A stretch of DNA of 64,000 nt from Eremophila alpestris peregrina. Taxonomy: Eukaryota; Chordata; Aves; Passeriformes; Alaudidae. Each line of letters starts with the position of its first letter. Position 1 is the first letter of the stretch. The position numbers and the translations under genes were made by a program. This document shows, one piece after another, positions 22,977-36,672 of the stretch. The notes beneath the pieces were generated by a model. It saw only the letters and a list, made by a program, of their open reading frames with translations, did not search any database and was not told the origin of the DNA. The stretch is taken from the NCBI GenBank assembly GCA_009792885.1, contig WMCF01000007.1:12110388-12174387 (forward strand), read 5' to 3'.

Positions 22977-25900
22977 CAAAGGAATGTTGTCGTATTCTCA
23001 GATACGCTTTCCTCTTCATCACAGTGTTTGCGGGTCTTCCAGATATTTTTCGAGCTTGTATTTTCTCTAGTCTGGCGTTTATTAGTGACCGCGTGTTCCT
23101 CAGTTTTTTTCTTGAAATTTTTGCATTAATATTTCAGAGACTTGAGAAAACATGTAGGCAAGGGTCCCTGCTCTGTTTACATATATTGGCTCCTCTTTAG
23201 CTCAGTCTAATTAAGATTTCAGCTGTAGCTGTGTTAAAATATTTCAGAAGTGCCAGCAGACCACTTAGCTAAGAAAACGGCAAATATTTAATCAGATTCA
23301 AAATCTGGAGATGTGCCAATTAAAGCAAGACAGTAAATTTTGATGATATCAGTATGAAATTCATGCTCCTTTTTAAGTTAGAAGGATTTGGTATCAAAAG
23401 GAGGCATAAAAGTGATAAATAGTGCAGACAGCATGAGTTCCATGTAAAATGACTTGGGATTCTGCAGCTAACGTTCCCATGTAATTTGGATAGTAATGGA
23501 CAAAGAGAATTCTTTGGCAAATTCATGAAAATGTCTAGGGAAGGAGAAGTGTGTCCTTGAATGGTAAGTGAATGCGATAGGAACCAAGAATCCAAAGCTA
23601 TGATCCAGAGCAGGTGTATGAGTATAGCAGCTGTATTTAGAGAAAGACATCTGCCACACACAGATTAAGTTTGATGCACTGTAGGAATTGACTTACCTGT
23701 GTGCAATAGCAGATGACACAAACACACAGCAATGCTGTCATTCCTAAAGGGATAATAGTCTTCACTGTCCTGAGGTACATGAATATCAAAAAATCTAAGA
23801 AAGTGCTCTATTAGCAGGAATTAAACTAATGTGCATCACATACTGTATTAAAGAGAGAGCACTCTCTTGCACTGAGCAATTAATATAGGTGGCAGATCTC
23901 AGCAATTCCAGATGAACAGCAGCAGGGGCAGCTAAACCACATGTGCACACTACCAGGAAGTGTAGGGATGTGCAAAATCACGTAGTCTCAAAAATAACTG
24001 AAAAAGCATTATTTAAACCAAACAGGTTGCATTTGCACTCCATGTCTACACCTTAGGGAACAAAGACTTGTGCTTGCACCCCATGCACACTCAGCTGGCT
24101 GGATTCAAGGATCTGTGCCGGAGTAACTGAATGAGCTCATGTGCTTCATCTTCATCCCAGAACTTGTTCTTGTCCTGCTATTGTCAAGTGAATATCTGTG
24201 GAATGACTGCTGGTCCATGCAGAGAGACAGCAGTCCCTAATGTAAAGCTATTTGCAAGTCCATGTGTTTCAGAGTTCTGAGGTAAATGAAGAAAAGCAGG
24301 AATAGAACTGCATTTCAAGCATGACTCCTATTCACATGAGTAAAATATATTAACTTGAAGTTCAGACTGGAGGTCTATCATAAGCTAGGATAGAACACAG
24401 TAAAAATTACAGTCATCTGTCTTTATTTTCACTTTTCAGAGAGATAAATATATGAAGCAAATATTAAGACTTTTGATCAATTTGAGCTTTCTATGCAATG
24501 GAACACATTCACGGGGAATATTAAAGAAAGATGTACAGTTCAGCAAAATAATAAATATTAAATTATTTATGGGACAGCAAGCCAGAAGCAAGAAACTTTA
24601 ATTTTCACATGATCACTTACATGTCAAGATATAATGGATGGATGCACACATTTCCTGGACTTCAAAAGCCATTTGTTGTAATAAGGATAAATTAAATGTA
24701 CCTGTCACTAGCTGCATTTACTAATACTGATGCCAACCATAGAAATGGTAAATTCAGATATTTACAGATGCATTACTGAAAAGATGAAAACAATAAACAA
24801 GCATTAATTTTTTGTCTGATTCCCAAGTATCTTGTTTCAGCTACACTTGAATGCAGGTTTTGAGTGTCCTATCAGTAGTCATCTAAGAAGAAGACATAGT
24901 TTGATTGCCATAAATGCAAACCAGTCAGTATTATGTGGTATTTCCTGGCAGTTGTGTTCAATAGAAACAAATATGCTCCCTATTTGACATGGTTTCATAG
25001 CCTGAGTTTTAACAGGAATGATGTTTTCCCATAAAGTGAAAAGATTGCAAAATTAAGCATTTACCCATTCAGGGATCAGAACCATCTGCTAACCTTCTGT
25101 GACAGTCACACAGGGTGAAATAGCACACCCTAATACAATGAGTAATATAAAAGGTAGAGAAGCATTTCCCTGATAGTGAAGTATGAGCTGATAAAATGCA
25201 ACTAGGATTTCATAGTGTAACATATATCTGCATGCAGAAGGCCTAACAGATCTGTAATCAGTGGTATCTGTGAAACAGCAGACATTGCACCACTTTCTAC
25301 TCAGTCTTTCTGTACTGATGTGCACCTCATTTGGAAGCAATCTTTGGTAGCATTGTGAGATTGTGGAAATGCACAAATAAGAACAAAACAACATTCAATA
25401 GCTATAGTTGAAAAAAAAAAAGAGGAATATTTATTTATTTCATTGGTGAGGATTCCATAACAGAACAGATTTCTGTTCTCCACAAGTATTTCCTGTGCAA
25501 ATGAAATAGCTGTGACAATAGCCTTTCTTGTCACTGGGAAGCACTGCTGCCAGCAGATGCTAAAAGGGAATTACTACCTAAAAGATAACGCTGGCAGAAA
25601 TTTCCCCCTCTGAAAAATACATTATCCTAAGCCGAATTCAAACACTTTATATTGCACAGTAATGACCTGAATTAAAAGGACAAAATTTACCCTGAAAAAA
25701 ACTAAAGTCTGAAACTAAATACGTTATAGGACAGGTCACTAGTATTTGTCTTCTAAATGAATGTCTGTGTGGAAGAGTGAGGTGCCTGAACAGACCCCTT
25801 AATTAACTATCCTGGTCTGCCAGTTTGTTAACTGGAGTAGTCACCCAGTTTTCCTCAGGGTATTTGGGTTTGACAGGCCCTTGTTCTTCTTGGGAGGACG

Positions 25901-26829
25901 AAAACTAACATATCTTTTCTTGCTTTCTTCTTTTCTTTTTGTCATCAAAAAGGGTCCTGTGCAATGTCCACACTTGGCTGTTGTATCTGCTCTACACCAT
26001 TCTTAATCAAAGTAATGATGGACAAGGGGGCAGCAGTGACTGGAGGTAATATTTGCCTCTCAGGACAAATTTCCATTTTAGAGCTTTTCCTTGACAGTGA
26101 CTTGTCAGGTTGCTGCAATATATCAAGTTATCCAATTGTGCTTGAAAATGCAGTTTAATCTTTTATTTCTTGGCCCTTCATGATGCTGATGGTCAAATAT
26201 TTCTGTTGTAGCCAAGCTGACAAAAATAGCAGACACATATATACTTCTTGCCTTAAAAATAAGCAGAGAAGGTGGTTAGCATCTTCCTGTCTATTCTTCA
26301 AAAGTCACAGCACAAACTGAGGGATTGGCAGTGCTTTAGTCTGTTAAATAAAGCATCTGAGATTTTGATGTCTGTCTAATAAAAAAGGAAAAAAAAAGCA
26401 TTTTTCCTTGTTTCTATAAATAATGACAAACTGCATGTTTCTTGGCCATGGCCTACAGAGGAAGAGTTTATAGTGAAACACATAACAGAATAATTGCTAT
26501 TTTTCTTTCTATTGGAGGCTTTTTTTCATTTAAGAGATGCATTTTCTATATTCTACTTACCACAAAGACAATATTTTAGAATTATATTCTGTTTACTTCC
26601 TTTGCTTGTAATTTGAAAGTACTTTTAATAAGCAGTGATTAAAAAAGTTTCTTCCCCTTCTAATCCTCTATGTTATATTCTTAGTATACAGAGCTTTGCA
26701 TGCCTTTACCAGTCTAATGGAAAATTGCCTATTTTAAGATTTTCATGGAAGGCTTAATTAATATTAGATGGGTTCCTATTAGCTTGATTTGTGTTTACAA
26801 AACAGTTTGAACATATTTAATAGGTTCAT
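22977..26829. other. Intergenic, no gene seen
   Basis: AT-rich sequence upstream of GUF1. Open frames here are short and match nothing I recognise. No repeat family is clear. Confidence 0.6.
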
Positions 26830-27530
26830 CCCTGTTGATACGAGATTGGGCATGAACAGTTTGAGAGCAGCCCTGTTGAGAAGGACTCGGGAGAGCTGTT
26901 AGATGAGAGGCTGGACATGCCCCAGCCATGGGCACTCACAGCCCAGAGAGCCAAACGTGTCCTGGGCTGCATCCAGAGCCCCGTGGGCAGCAGGGGAGGG
27001 AAGGGATTCTGCCCCTCTGCTCTGCTCTGCTCTGCTGAGACCCCACCTGCAGTGCTGCATCCAGCTCTGGGGTCCCAGCACAGGAGGGACATGGACCTGC
27101 TGGAGAGGGGTCCAAAGAAAGGCCATGAAGATGATGAGAGATGACTGAAGCACCTCTCCTATGATGAAAGGCTGAGTGAGCTAGGGTTGTTCAGCCCGGA
27201 GAAAAGAAGGCTCCAGGAAGACCTCAGTGTGGCCTTTCAGTACTTGAATGGGGTCTTAAACAAAGACCAAAGACAAACTTCATCTTATCAGGGTAATGAT
27301 GTTAAATTGAAAGAGGGCCAGCATAATTCATAAGTTTTTAGCAGTGAGGGTAGTGAAATACTGGAGTAGGTCAGACAGAGAGATGGTAGATGCCCTATCC
27401 TTGGAAACATTGAAGGTCAGAAGGCTGTGAGCAATAAGATCTAGTTGAAGATGTCACTGCTTATTGTAGGAGGGTTGGAGTAGATGACCTTCAAAAGTCC
27501 CTTCCAATGCAAACTATTCTATGATTTCAT
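26830..27530 (+). mobile_element. CR1 non-LTR retrotransposon, 5'-truncated copy
   Basis: About 700 bases matching the 3' part of avian CR1: late reverse-transcriptase coding sequence (CTGGGCTGCATCCAGAGCCC; GACCCCACCTGCAGTGCTGC; GGACATGGACCTGCTGGAGA; TTGTTCAGCCCGGAGAAAAG), then the 3' UTR with GGAGTAGATGACCTTCAAAA and CCCTTCCAATGCAAACTATT, and an ATTCTATGATTTC end. The frame is broken by indels and stops, and a (CTCTG)n expansion lies near 27019-27034. 5' truncation is normal for the family. Confidence 0.95.
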
Positions 27531-28779
27531 TATTTTAACAAACTACATGTTGAGAAAACTGGGGTTTTTTTTTAATTTCTAACTAAATAGCAATTTCATA
27601 GAAATGCAGCACTTTAAAATGTTTTCACCCTTCTATTATCCAGTTAGTTTTATTGAGAATGTTCTAAATCTTAGAGGATACTTCATAAGGAATATATTAT
27701 AGCATTCTGAATGGAAAAAGCATAAAGTTAATTAAGTAAATTGAACTCATCCAAAGTTCATTCCCGGTATTTCAAAGTATTCAAAAAGCATCATATGTGT
27801 CTGGACAAAGAAGGAAAAAGAAGTACTTCATGTTTTACTTGCACATAGGAATTTCTAGTTCTTTCTGGATTTAATTCTTCTTTGCACTGTAATACAATTA
27901 TCAATAACAACTAAATAGTCTTGATTTAGAAGGCTGTTAGCGATGTAGAATACTTTACATTGGATTACTCTAAAACAGCTGCCTAGTTTTAAATCTTTAA
28001 AAAAGTGGAATTTTGCCTGTTCTGAATTACTCAGCTGCCTGTTGCCAGGACTGAAAAGACCATCAGGAAAGATTCTCTCTTGTATAAGTTTTTACCTGAT
28101 TAGGAATCCCCTCCTTCAGGTCTTCTTTGTAAGTCAGACTAAGTTCCCTAAGGTTTCGATTGAAGGAATTACATTTCTTTTATTGTTTTCCTTTATTTCC
28201 TGGTTAATTGATTTTCCTATTACATTTGCATTGTTCTCTACTAATGATTTTTTAATGAGAAAAGGCTAGTAGCATAGCTTTCCCTTTCTCATTACTGAAC
28301 TATTTATGTGTTCAAGGGTAATTGCGTTGCCACAAAATTTCTGAAGCTGATGCTGCTGCCATAGAAACAGAAACCACTTTCTTTGTACCTAGATGGGAAA
28401 CTACATTTGGCCCAATTACAAATGCCAGGTTTGATAGTGCCCACCCTACAGTACAATTCAGATTCCTTTGTATCAGTGACTTCTGCTTCTCATTATCTAA
28501 ATAATCCCCAATCTTTTGTGTTGTTTTTAATTGTATTAGAAATTAATTTCCCAGAAATAATAAACAGAATTGTTAAAATGTTTATAAGCAAGGAAAAGCT
28601 CTCCTAGACTTCCACTAGACACACAAGTATGTGATGATCATTTCCTATATATCATTTCCAAACCTTTGAGACCTAGCAAGTACACCAATCCATTAAGTTT
28701 AAGAGTTTTGTTGCGATTTTATAATAAAAATTAGCATATTAATAAAGTTACATACCAAATAGAAATCTCCATATTTTGT
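27531..28779. other. Intergenic, no gene seen
   Basis: AT-rich sequence between two CR1-derived segments; nothing recognised. Confidence 0.6.
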
Positions 28780-29115
28780 ATTGAGAGTATTAATTACCAC
28801 CACTGTCAATTTAACTTGTAACCTTATGTTAAACAAGAAATCAAATTCTTTTGATGCAGTTATATTTTTCACAAATCCAAGTTGACTGGCATTAATAAGG
28901 TTATCCTTCTTTAATTCTTGATTATTGTCCTGTTGCATCCATTCCATTATTTTGTGTATGATTGGCATCTAGGTGACAGGTCTGTAATTTCCTTCTTTGA
29001 AACATTTCCTCTCTGTCTCTGTTCTTGCACTGAGTGTTTCAAGAGTTGCTGAAAGCCAGGTTAATGGTTCACAGAGCTTGTCAGGCAGCAGCATTAGAAG
29101 TTTTGTATGGAAATT
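28780..29115 (-). mobile_element. Ancient CR1-clade reverse-transcriptase fossil
   Basis: On the minus strand one frame reads KLCEPLTWLSATLETLSA, then CFKEGNYRPVT, a stop, MPIIHKIMEWM, and LINASQLGFVKN. This follows the order of CR1/L2-clade reverse transcriptase (PLT...LET, NYRPVS, KIME, SSQHGFTKG). Similarity is only visible at protein level, so the copy is much older than the one at 26830-27530. It is interrupted and inactive. Confidence 0.6.
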
Positions 29116-31514
29116 ATCTGGGTACAGCTATTTTAAAATCAAGCTGCACAATGTTTTCTGGTATTGCTATTAGAATGTAACAAATTTAACCCTCCCTATT
29201 GTGTGACATACATATATAAAGGTTGTGGGACAGGATTTTGACAAACAAGAAGTGTTCTCTATAAAAAATACTATTTTTCTTCTCAAAAGTGAATCACTCA
29301 ATGCATAAATATGATTGGAGGTTTTTTTTCTCCCAAGGAATGGATTTTGTTCCCTGAAAATATTGGAGTCAGCAATGAATCATCTTTAAATTTCCTAAAG
29401 AACTCTCTTACCAAGAATCTGTAGCTTTCATCTCCTTATTTACAGTAATTATTGCTGCCTTACACCTTCTTTCATTTCTTGTTTATTTTTTTCTTATACC
29501 TCTTCTTCCTTTCTAAAATTAATGGTTTGTTGAACCACTCTTTGCTGAGTACCCTGTGGCTCTTTGGGCACTGCTATTGCCAGTGTTCTGACTGCAGTTA
29601 GGGCTCTGTATCCTAGGCTCATACTTTAGTCCTTTGATTTTTAAGAGGAGTTAAAGGCATAGCACCCTACAAATTGTTTTGTTTTAAAATGCTAACAGTC
29701 TTATTCTCTCAAAAACAAATCAAATTTATGGAATTGCCATGTCAAGGCTGCCCAGCCCTAGCCATTTTCAAAGAAATCCCAGTTATAGAATGCTACTCTG
29801 CATTTTTTCATTTCCCCATCCTTCCCAAAAAGGTATAAAAACACTTTTTGTTTCCCCAAAAGCCATTTCCTTTTTCCCTCCAGCAAAACATAAGTGGTAT
29901 TGACAGAATTAATGAACCCAGATTCCCCATGTGCACCACTAGTAATTGAGTCATGCTGAAGAAGATACAGGTTGATTAACATCGTAGTTCTCTTCTGTTA
30001 GTATAAGAAGGTCAGCAAAGTATTTTTCAAGAACATCTTAAAATGCCTCATGAAACATAGTGTCCACACCTTGTTTTGGTTTAAAAAAGCCATTAATGGT
30101 TATAAGACCATGAGTTTCATAACCTGCAAGTATAGTGAAAGAAAACTTGTTAAAAATCCTAGCATGCAGATGAGTAATTGTCAGTTTGTTATGGTTTAGG
30201 GGGTCATGTCTAAGTAAATGATGAAACAATTAATTGAATATTATATTTACCTTGTATTTTCTTCTTTCTATATGATACTGAACAAAGTTTTGTAGCTTAT
30301 TTAGTGTAGAATGATTTCTGCTCTTTCCCTTTGTTAAATATGTTCTGTTTGAGTTAATGTTGTGCTCTTTCTATAGTACAGACATTATTTATTTGAGTAA
30401 ATATTTAATAGGAATACTGCAAGAGACATTCTGTAATTAGGCATGAGTAAACAGAGCTCGAAAGGCAAGAGATTGGCTTGTTACTATAAAAATACTGATT
30501 TTCTGTGCATGGATACCTGGTTTGTAGAAAATAAAAATGTGCCTTCGTCTATCACAAGGGCTTTTTTAACCATTTAATAAATATGTTGCTTAAACTTTTA
30601 AACAATTACAGCAACTTTTTTTAAGAATAGGGCTCATAAGCATTAAATAAATGCTCTCTATCTTTTTCAAAGTTCACATATGTTACTTATCATCCCACAA
30701 GGTGGAGAAAGTGTATTACTTTTTTAGACTACTTACAGTGGACCTGAATTTTCCCAGATTCGTGGCTCTGAATCTGCTTTTTAATGGGGACTTCAAAAAA
30801 ACTTAAGTCAGTGTAAGCTAATTAGAACAAAATTCAGTTCTTTGTGTGAAACTTATTTTACATCTATATCATCACAATAGATGCCTGGAAATCAAGTGAT
30901 TCAATGATAATTAGAAAGCAGCAAAAAAAAAAAATTACCAGCAGTACATGAGAATGAGTACCTACTAGTTATAGATGTTTTGAGTAGTAAAGCACCTGCA
31001 GCATCAAAGTGATAATTATTTCCACATTTTTATCATATTTCATACTAAATCTGGAGCGGGAAGGGGTGTGGGGTATGTGTGTCCCAAGTTTGCCTTTGAT
31101 ATAAAATTGCAAGTGCCTCTGTACATATGGTGATTTTAATTACCTCTGCTTCAGTGAGAATAAAGATTGCTGCTAAACTTTAATATGCTGTATGCCTTTT
31201 CTATTCTATACAAGGCCTGGAGATGCATTTGCAGGATGCCAGAGGTCTGCTCAGTGATGTGTTGATCAATCCATTTTACCTATTCCTAAAGCTCCTTTCC
31301 CATGGCATTAAAAGAATAAGGTTATGAAGGGTGAGAGTCTATGGAGAAGATAGCTCATTTGCATTATTACTTGTCCTTGAGATGTCATGGAACACAGGCA
31401 GTTCTCCTTAGAGAAGGACAGACCTAACAACAAGAAGAGAAAGACCTAGTAATCACTCACTTTGATAGTCAGAAAAACATTAGTGCTAACTATTTAATTT
31501 ATAATGCCCATAGG

Positions 31515-31532
31515 AAAAAAAAAAAAAAAAAA
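31515..31532. repeat. A18 homopolymer
   Basis: Eighteen A in a row, no adjacent retroposon recognised. Confidence 0.9.
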
Positions 31533-34500
31533 GATAGAAAGCTGTCTTTTCACAGACTACTTGACCTGATGGATACAGAAGAAAAAAACAAAGGATGCAG
31601 CTTACTTTCAACTTCAGCAGGGCTTTTGACAATCCCAGCTTCTTCTAAGAAGCTGCAGCTATGTTACCAAAAGCAGTGATTCCCAACCTCAGGTTTGAAA
31701 CCAGGTGGGGAACTTACTCCCCCTGTTTTCATAAGTTTGTGTTTTAGAGTTTATATCGACAGCAATCTTGTGAAGTGGCCCTGTTCCAGCTCCATCTTCA
31801 AAAGACAATTTCTGAATGACTCCAGCCTGTTGAGCATTTGGCATCTTTCAGTTTTCTTTAAGACCTAGGCCTTTTGGCCCCATTTGTTTGAAGTCTGAGA
31901 AAATTCTGCTTCTAAGCTCTTCAAGGAAATAGGTGTTTCCTTTGTTGTTGCTGTAAATAAGTCAGTCGCTGTCTGCTGCAGTATCTAGTCCATTTGGCTT
32001 CCTTCCAAGGCAGATATCTGCTATCTGTCCTTATTTTATGATTTCCCTGACTTTGTGCTGTAACAAAATGTCTTGTGTGCCGCATGAAGTGTGGCATGCT
32101 ATGGCATAATGTCATGTCCTCCTTTTTCCCCATCCTTGGATCTTCCCTTTTCTATGGTTGGACCCATTCCATTCCCCTGCCCATCTGCTACCTGTGGTTA
32201 ACCCTTTCTTTGCATTTAGTAGTTATAAAACAATTGCATTAACTGGGAATATTTGTGGGAATGCAATACTGCAGTTGTTCTGCTTCCCTCAGTTTGGGTG
32301 TCTCAGGGACTCAGTACTTCCCCATGACAGCCTAACAAAGAAAAAACATTTCCTTAAAACTCAGTGTTTGGTTTGGTGCAGCCAGCTTCAAGAAGTTTCT
32401 GACTAAATATAGGAACTCCAGAGTATAAGAACAATAAAACTAAGATATTTAGAAGACATTGAAAGACATTTACAAAATAGACAAAATACATAAAATTAAA
32501 AGTTTCAAGTTTCCTACATAAAGGAAAGCTGGCCAGCCTGTGACTGCATGGCCTGTGTACTTAGTTATGTAGTTGCCAATGCAGAACCTTTATCTGATCT
32601 GTAGGGCAAAAGCTGTGTTTCATCATCAACATCCCACCATCCCAGCTGCCATCACAACCATGTCACACTTCTCAGCACTTTAGTGGACTGGGAGCTGCTA
32701 GGTTTTTCTCTCAAGGAAGCATTGGTCACGTCTGGCAGTCCAATGCATATTTTGCAATACATTGTGCAGGGGTATCAGGAGGATGGAGATGGATGGGAAC
32801 ACTGGCCTTTCTTAAAGTTGAAGAAAATCAAAGACGGTATATACAGCTTAATATGGCTAATTTCATCATCCATAAAAAATCACCTCACTTTAATTTCTAG
32901 AAATAGACCTTATAAAACTCATCAGACCTGACTCACCTCTATCTTTCCACTAATTAAATGTATACTTTACTGATGCATACTGTAGCTGAAAACAGTCAGA
33001 ACATAAGAAAATGCCTTTCTGGGTGAGATGAATGCTTTGCCCAGGACAGTATTCTTCCTTCAGCAGCTGAAGCAGGAGGTGCTCCTTACTGGGAACACAC
33101 AGGCTTGGGCAAGGCCTCCAGTGCATTCTTCTTGCCCTCAATCATGTCTCCTTTCTTTTTTTCCAGCGTGAAGGATTCCAGCCTCCATCCTTTTCATCAT
33201 TTTTCTTGACATTCATTATATCCTCTTTAATTCCATTTGCTTGCCATCTCTTCTTAAGAGCTTAGTTTTGGAAATAGAAAATATAATTTAGCACTTTATT
33301 GTTTAAAAATGAGGTCCCAATGACCGGGACAGTCCTGAGGATGACAACAGAGTTCATTTAGGCTTGTGAACCATGTCTGGAGGAACACAGTCCATGTACC
33401 TTGCTGTGATTCAGTTCCCTCCAGACATAGATCAGGCCAAGGTCATTAATCCCAATTTTAATTGCTTTTCTCTCTCATTAAGTTGACTGTGTTAGAAAGC
33501 TAAATCCATCCAGCTGCAGAAAAGGGACAATTAAAATCTTTTTGATGGTTTTTGCCTGAAAATAGTTGCAAGTAAAGAAAATATTTCTGAGCCACAAGAG
33601 AAAGGATTGTTCATAATGGACATATGTATTAAAGGTATTCCAAAAGGACCGCTTTGAGGATTTGATTTTCAAAACACAGTATCTTATGAATGATAATTGT
33701 ATTCCTGCTTTTTTCTTTTCAATGACAATAGAAGGATACACACCTTCTGAACCATTGTGCTTTACTTTTTGGTCTATATAAGTTTCCTGTGAGCTAGCAG
33801 TATCTATACTCTATGACTTGTCCAGCCCAATAAATTAATGTCTCTGTTTCAAAATTATTTTATATATTTCTAGGTATTTCTTCATTCTGTATGAATAAAT
33901 AAGAATTGTTTAATAGTACTATATATGAGACTCGTTTCCTTTTTATCTTTCAGAAAGGACTTTTAAAAGGAGTAAACTGGAATGCAGCAAGCACTTGAGT
34001 GCGTCTTATCAACTTTTGCATTTTTTCCTTTCTTAGTTATCTCAGCAGAACTGTTTTTTGATTTTTTACTCTTTATTTATCTTAATGCTAAAATAAAGAT
34101 AACAGTAGAGAGCAACCATTTTAATAAGCATTTTCAAAAAAAATTCACCTTTCCAAATTTTGACTTTCTTGTTTCTGCACTTATAGTATTTACTTTATTT
34201 TATTTATTCCACTCACAATCTCTTCTATCTTGAGAGGAAAAGATTACCTTGGCTCCATGTTGGTGGAATGTCTGCTGTTGGCTTTTAGCCAGTAAATTTC
34301 TTCTTGTTTCTGTATCTCTTTCTTACAATGGCTACTGTGATACAGAGTAACAATATATAAAACCTGGGCTAAGGAAATGCTATCTATGAAGTCTTGAAAC
34401 ACTAGAAGTGAGATCCTACATACGAATATAATTTGGATTATACTGCTCATTCATTTTCATTCTTTATAAAATACTTCTAATTTTTATAAAACATATATTG

Positions 34501-35853
34501 TTATTTCTAAAATTATTCTCAGAAAACAGCATTTTTTTCACTGAATTTAGCTCACCTTGAAAATAAAACATATGTCTCAGCCCAGATACTTAAGACTTGG
34601 CAAATTTATAAGGAGCAAGGTCTTTACATAAAGTCTTTAATCACAGTGTGGACTGTGGCACTAATCCGTTGCTTGGATTACAGCTGAGTGTGTGATACCA
34701 AGCCTGCAGCCTGGATGACCTTGGCTGGGATGAATCCTGGGGTCACAGATCCCTGCCACTCCATTTTAGCATCCAGCATTCTAAGAGTGTGTGGAAATTG
34801 CTTCTAAACAAATATGGCTCATATTTCTTTTTCCTATTCAAATGGGTCTGGGCCCAGGAAATCTGTCTGCAATGACAGATTTGGCCACTCAAGGGAATAG
34901 TCCCTGTGCCTCTATCCCCTTCCTTCCTATTAGGAGGAAGGAATGTAAATGTGGGATGTGTGTGGCATCTGTCTGATGTCTGGGCAAGGCCAAAATATAT
35001 TCAGCCAAATAGAAACTCATCAGGATGCCCAGTTTAATTAATAGTAAATGTTTCTGTGTTGATTTATGTTTCTTTCCAAGATTTGGATTTATTCCCTTTT
35101 CCTTTTCCTCCCCTTCTGTCAGAGCAAAATAGAGACAGGCAACAAAGGTTTTTAATCTATGAGTTTCTCTTAGATTTAACATTTCTGTCCTATGAGACCA
35201 CTACATAGGTAAAATCATACAAAGCAGCAAATGTTTCCACAGGTCTACTGCAAATTTTACAAATCACCAACATCTTTTTTCTGCTCTTCATCTGGCTCCA
35301 AGCCTAGCTTTATTGGTGTGTACATAATTACTCTGGGCACAGACAAGAAGCGGAAATTTTGTCTGAGAAGCCCTTTAAGGATGCCAAATTCATTTAAGTG
35401 TTTTCACAAAAAAGTAAAACTCACTTTACAGAGTTAACATTCCCTTAAGGCAATTTGTGATCCATAGATTATTGACACAAAACGCTGTAACTACACTTTT
35501 GAAACCTTTATAGCTTACACAGTCTGTAGCTGCTTATTCTAAAGAAATAATTTCAGTTGCCCTTAGGAGCTGTGTGACCTCTACAGAGAAGAAAGTTTTT
35601 TTCTTAAATGTTGCCATATCTCCTGTTCCCAGTTCAATTTTTTGAATAATAAATACGCTTATGCAGGATGCAGTGTTGCAGTTTTGTTACTTCAAGAGGC
35701 CCATGAAAATAAGACATGCAACACATTTTTGAAATGTTGAATATCTTTATTGTGGTTGTTTATATTAATAGTTAATAAGGTTGCCTAAACTCTGTTTTCA
35801 TTTGTATACCAGTGATGATACTTCTTCCTGCATAAAACCCTTCGCATTCTATT

Positions 35854-35888
35854 AAAAAAAAAAAAAAAAAACCTGCAACAACAACAAC
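35854..35888. repeat. A18 homopolymer followed by (CAA)n
   Basis: Eighteen A, CCTG, then four CAA units. It looks like the tail of a simple-repeat or retroposed end, but no body is visible upstream. Confidence 0.75.
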
Positions 35889-36210
35889 GAATTTTAAAAA
35901 TTTAATTTTCTGCACATTGACTGTTGGTTCAGTATTCCTGAAAATTTATTTAATGCACGGATAAGCCAATATAATTAGATACTTGCACTTCAAACAAGTG
36001 TACCTCAAGAAACAAATTTTCTATTCTATATACTCAATTGTAATGTTTTTTCAAATTGAGTTCTCTTGCAGAATAAATACATACTGTACTTTATATGCCT
36101 CTATATTTTGATTCTTCACAAGAAAAGGAAGATTTGAAAGAAACTGCGCAAGTGACACGACAGAAAGGATACAAGAAAACAAAAAAAGAAAAATAAATAA
36201 AGAAATAAAT

Positions 36211-36292
36211 ATTTATTGCTATCTTTTTAATTACATACAAACTAAATATATTAGGATTTATTTATTGCTATCTTTTCAATGACATACAAACT
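36211..36292. repeat. 33-bp duplicated unit, 49-bp spacing
   Basis: 36211-36243 and 36260-36292 are identical except for two bases (ATTTATTGCTATCTTTT start, ACATACAAACT end). Confidence 0.85.
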
Positions 36293-36607
36293 TTTATTTC
36301 TCAAGGACAAAATATTGCTGTGCCATGCTCCTTATCTACCTGTTTTGGCATTCTCCACAACAATTTTGAAATTGTTGGGTAATTTTCAATATGTTGAACA
36401 GAGAGAGGCAGCTCTTAATGCTAACAAGGTTTCTACAAATTTCATTAAAATAGGCAACTACTAGGAGGTAAGAAATCATGTAAGAACTTACACCAAGCAA
36501 AATATGAAAACATCGCTCATGCTTATCAGACACCAAAGAATCAACCTAAGAACCAGCTATTACATGTGGTTCATACATCAAAAAAAGCTTCATCTGAAGG
36601 GGATTAT

Positions 36608-36672
36608 TTTTTTTCCTTTTTGGTTTTATTGGTTGATTGGATGGTTTGGTTTGGTTTTGGTGTTTTGGTGCT
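36608..36672. repeat. T/G-rich low-complexity stretch
   Basis: TTTTTTTT followed by repeated GGTTT, GGTTTTGG and GATTGG words; no fixed unit. Confidence 0.6.

Noticed and set aside
22609..23129. Plus-strand open frames of 150-160 codons over the GUF1 CpG island
   Set aside because: High GC lowers stop frequency. They are antisense to GUF1 exon 1 and promoter, overlap each other in different frames, and match no known protein. A divergent non-coding transcript is possible but not shown.
26826..27153. Overlapping frames of 75-88 codons on both strands
   Set aside because: They fall in the GC-richer part of a CR1 copy; the true CR1 frame is broken.
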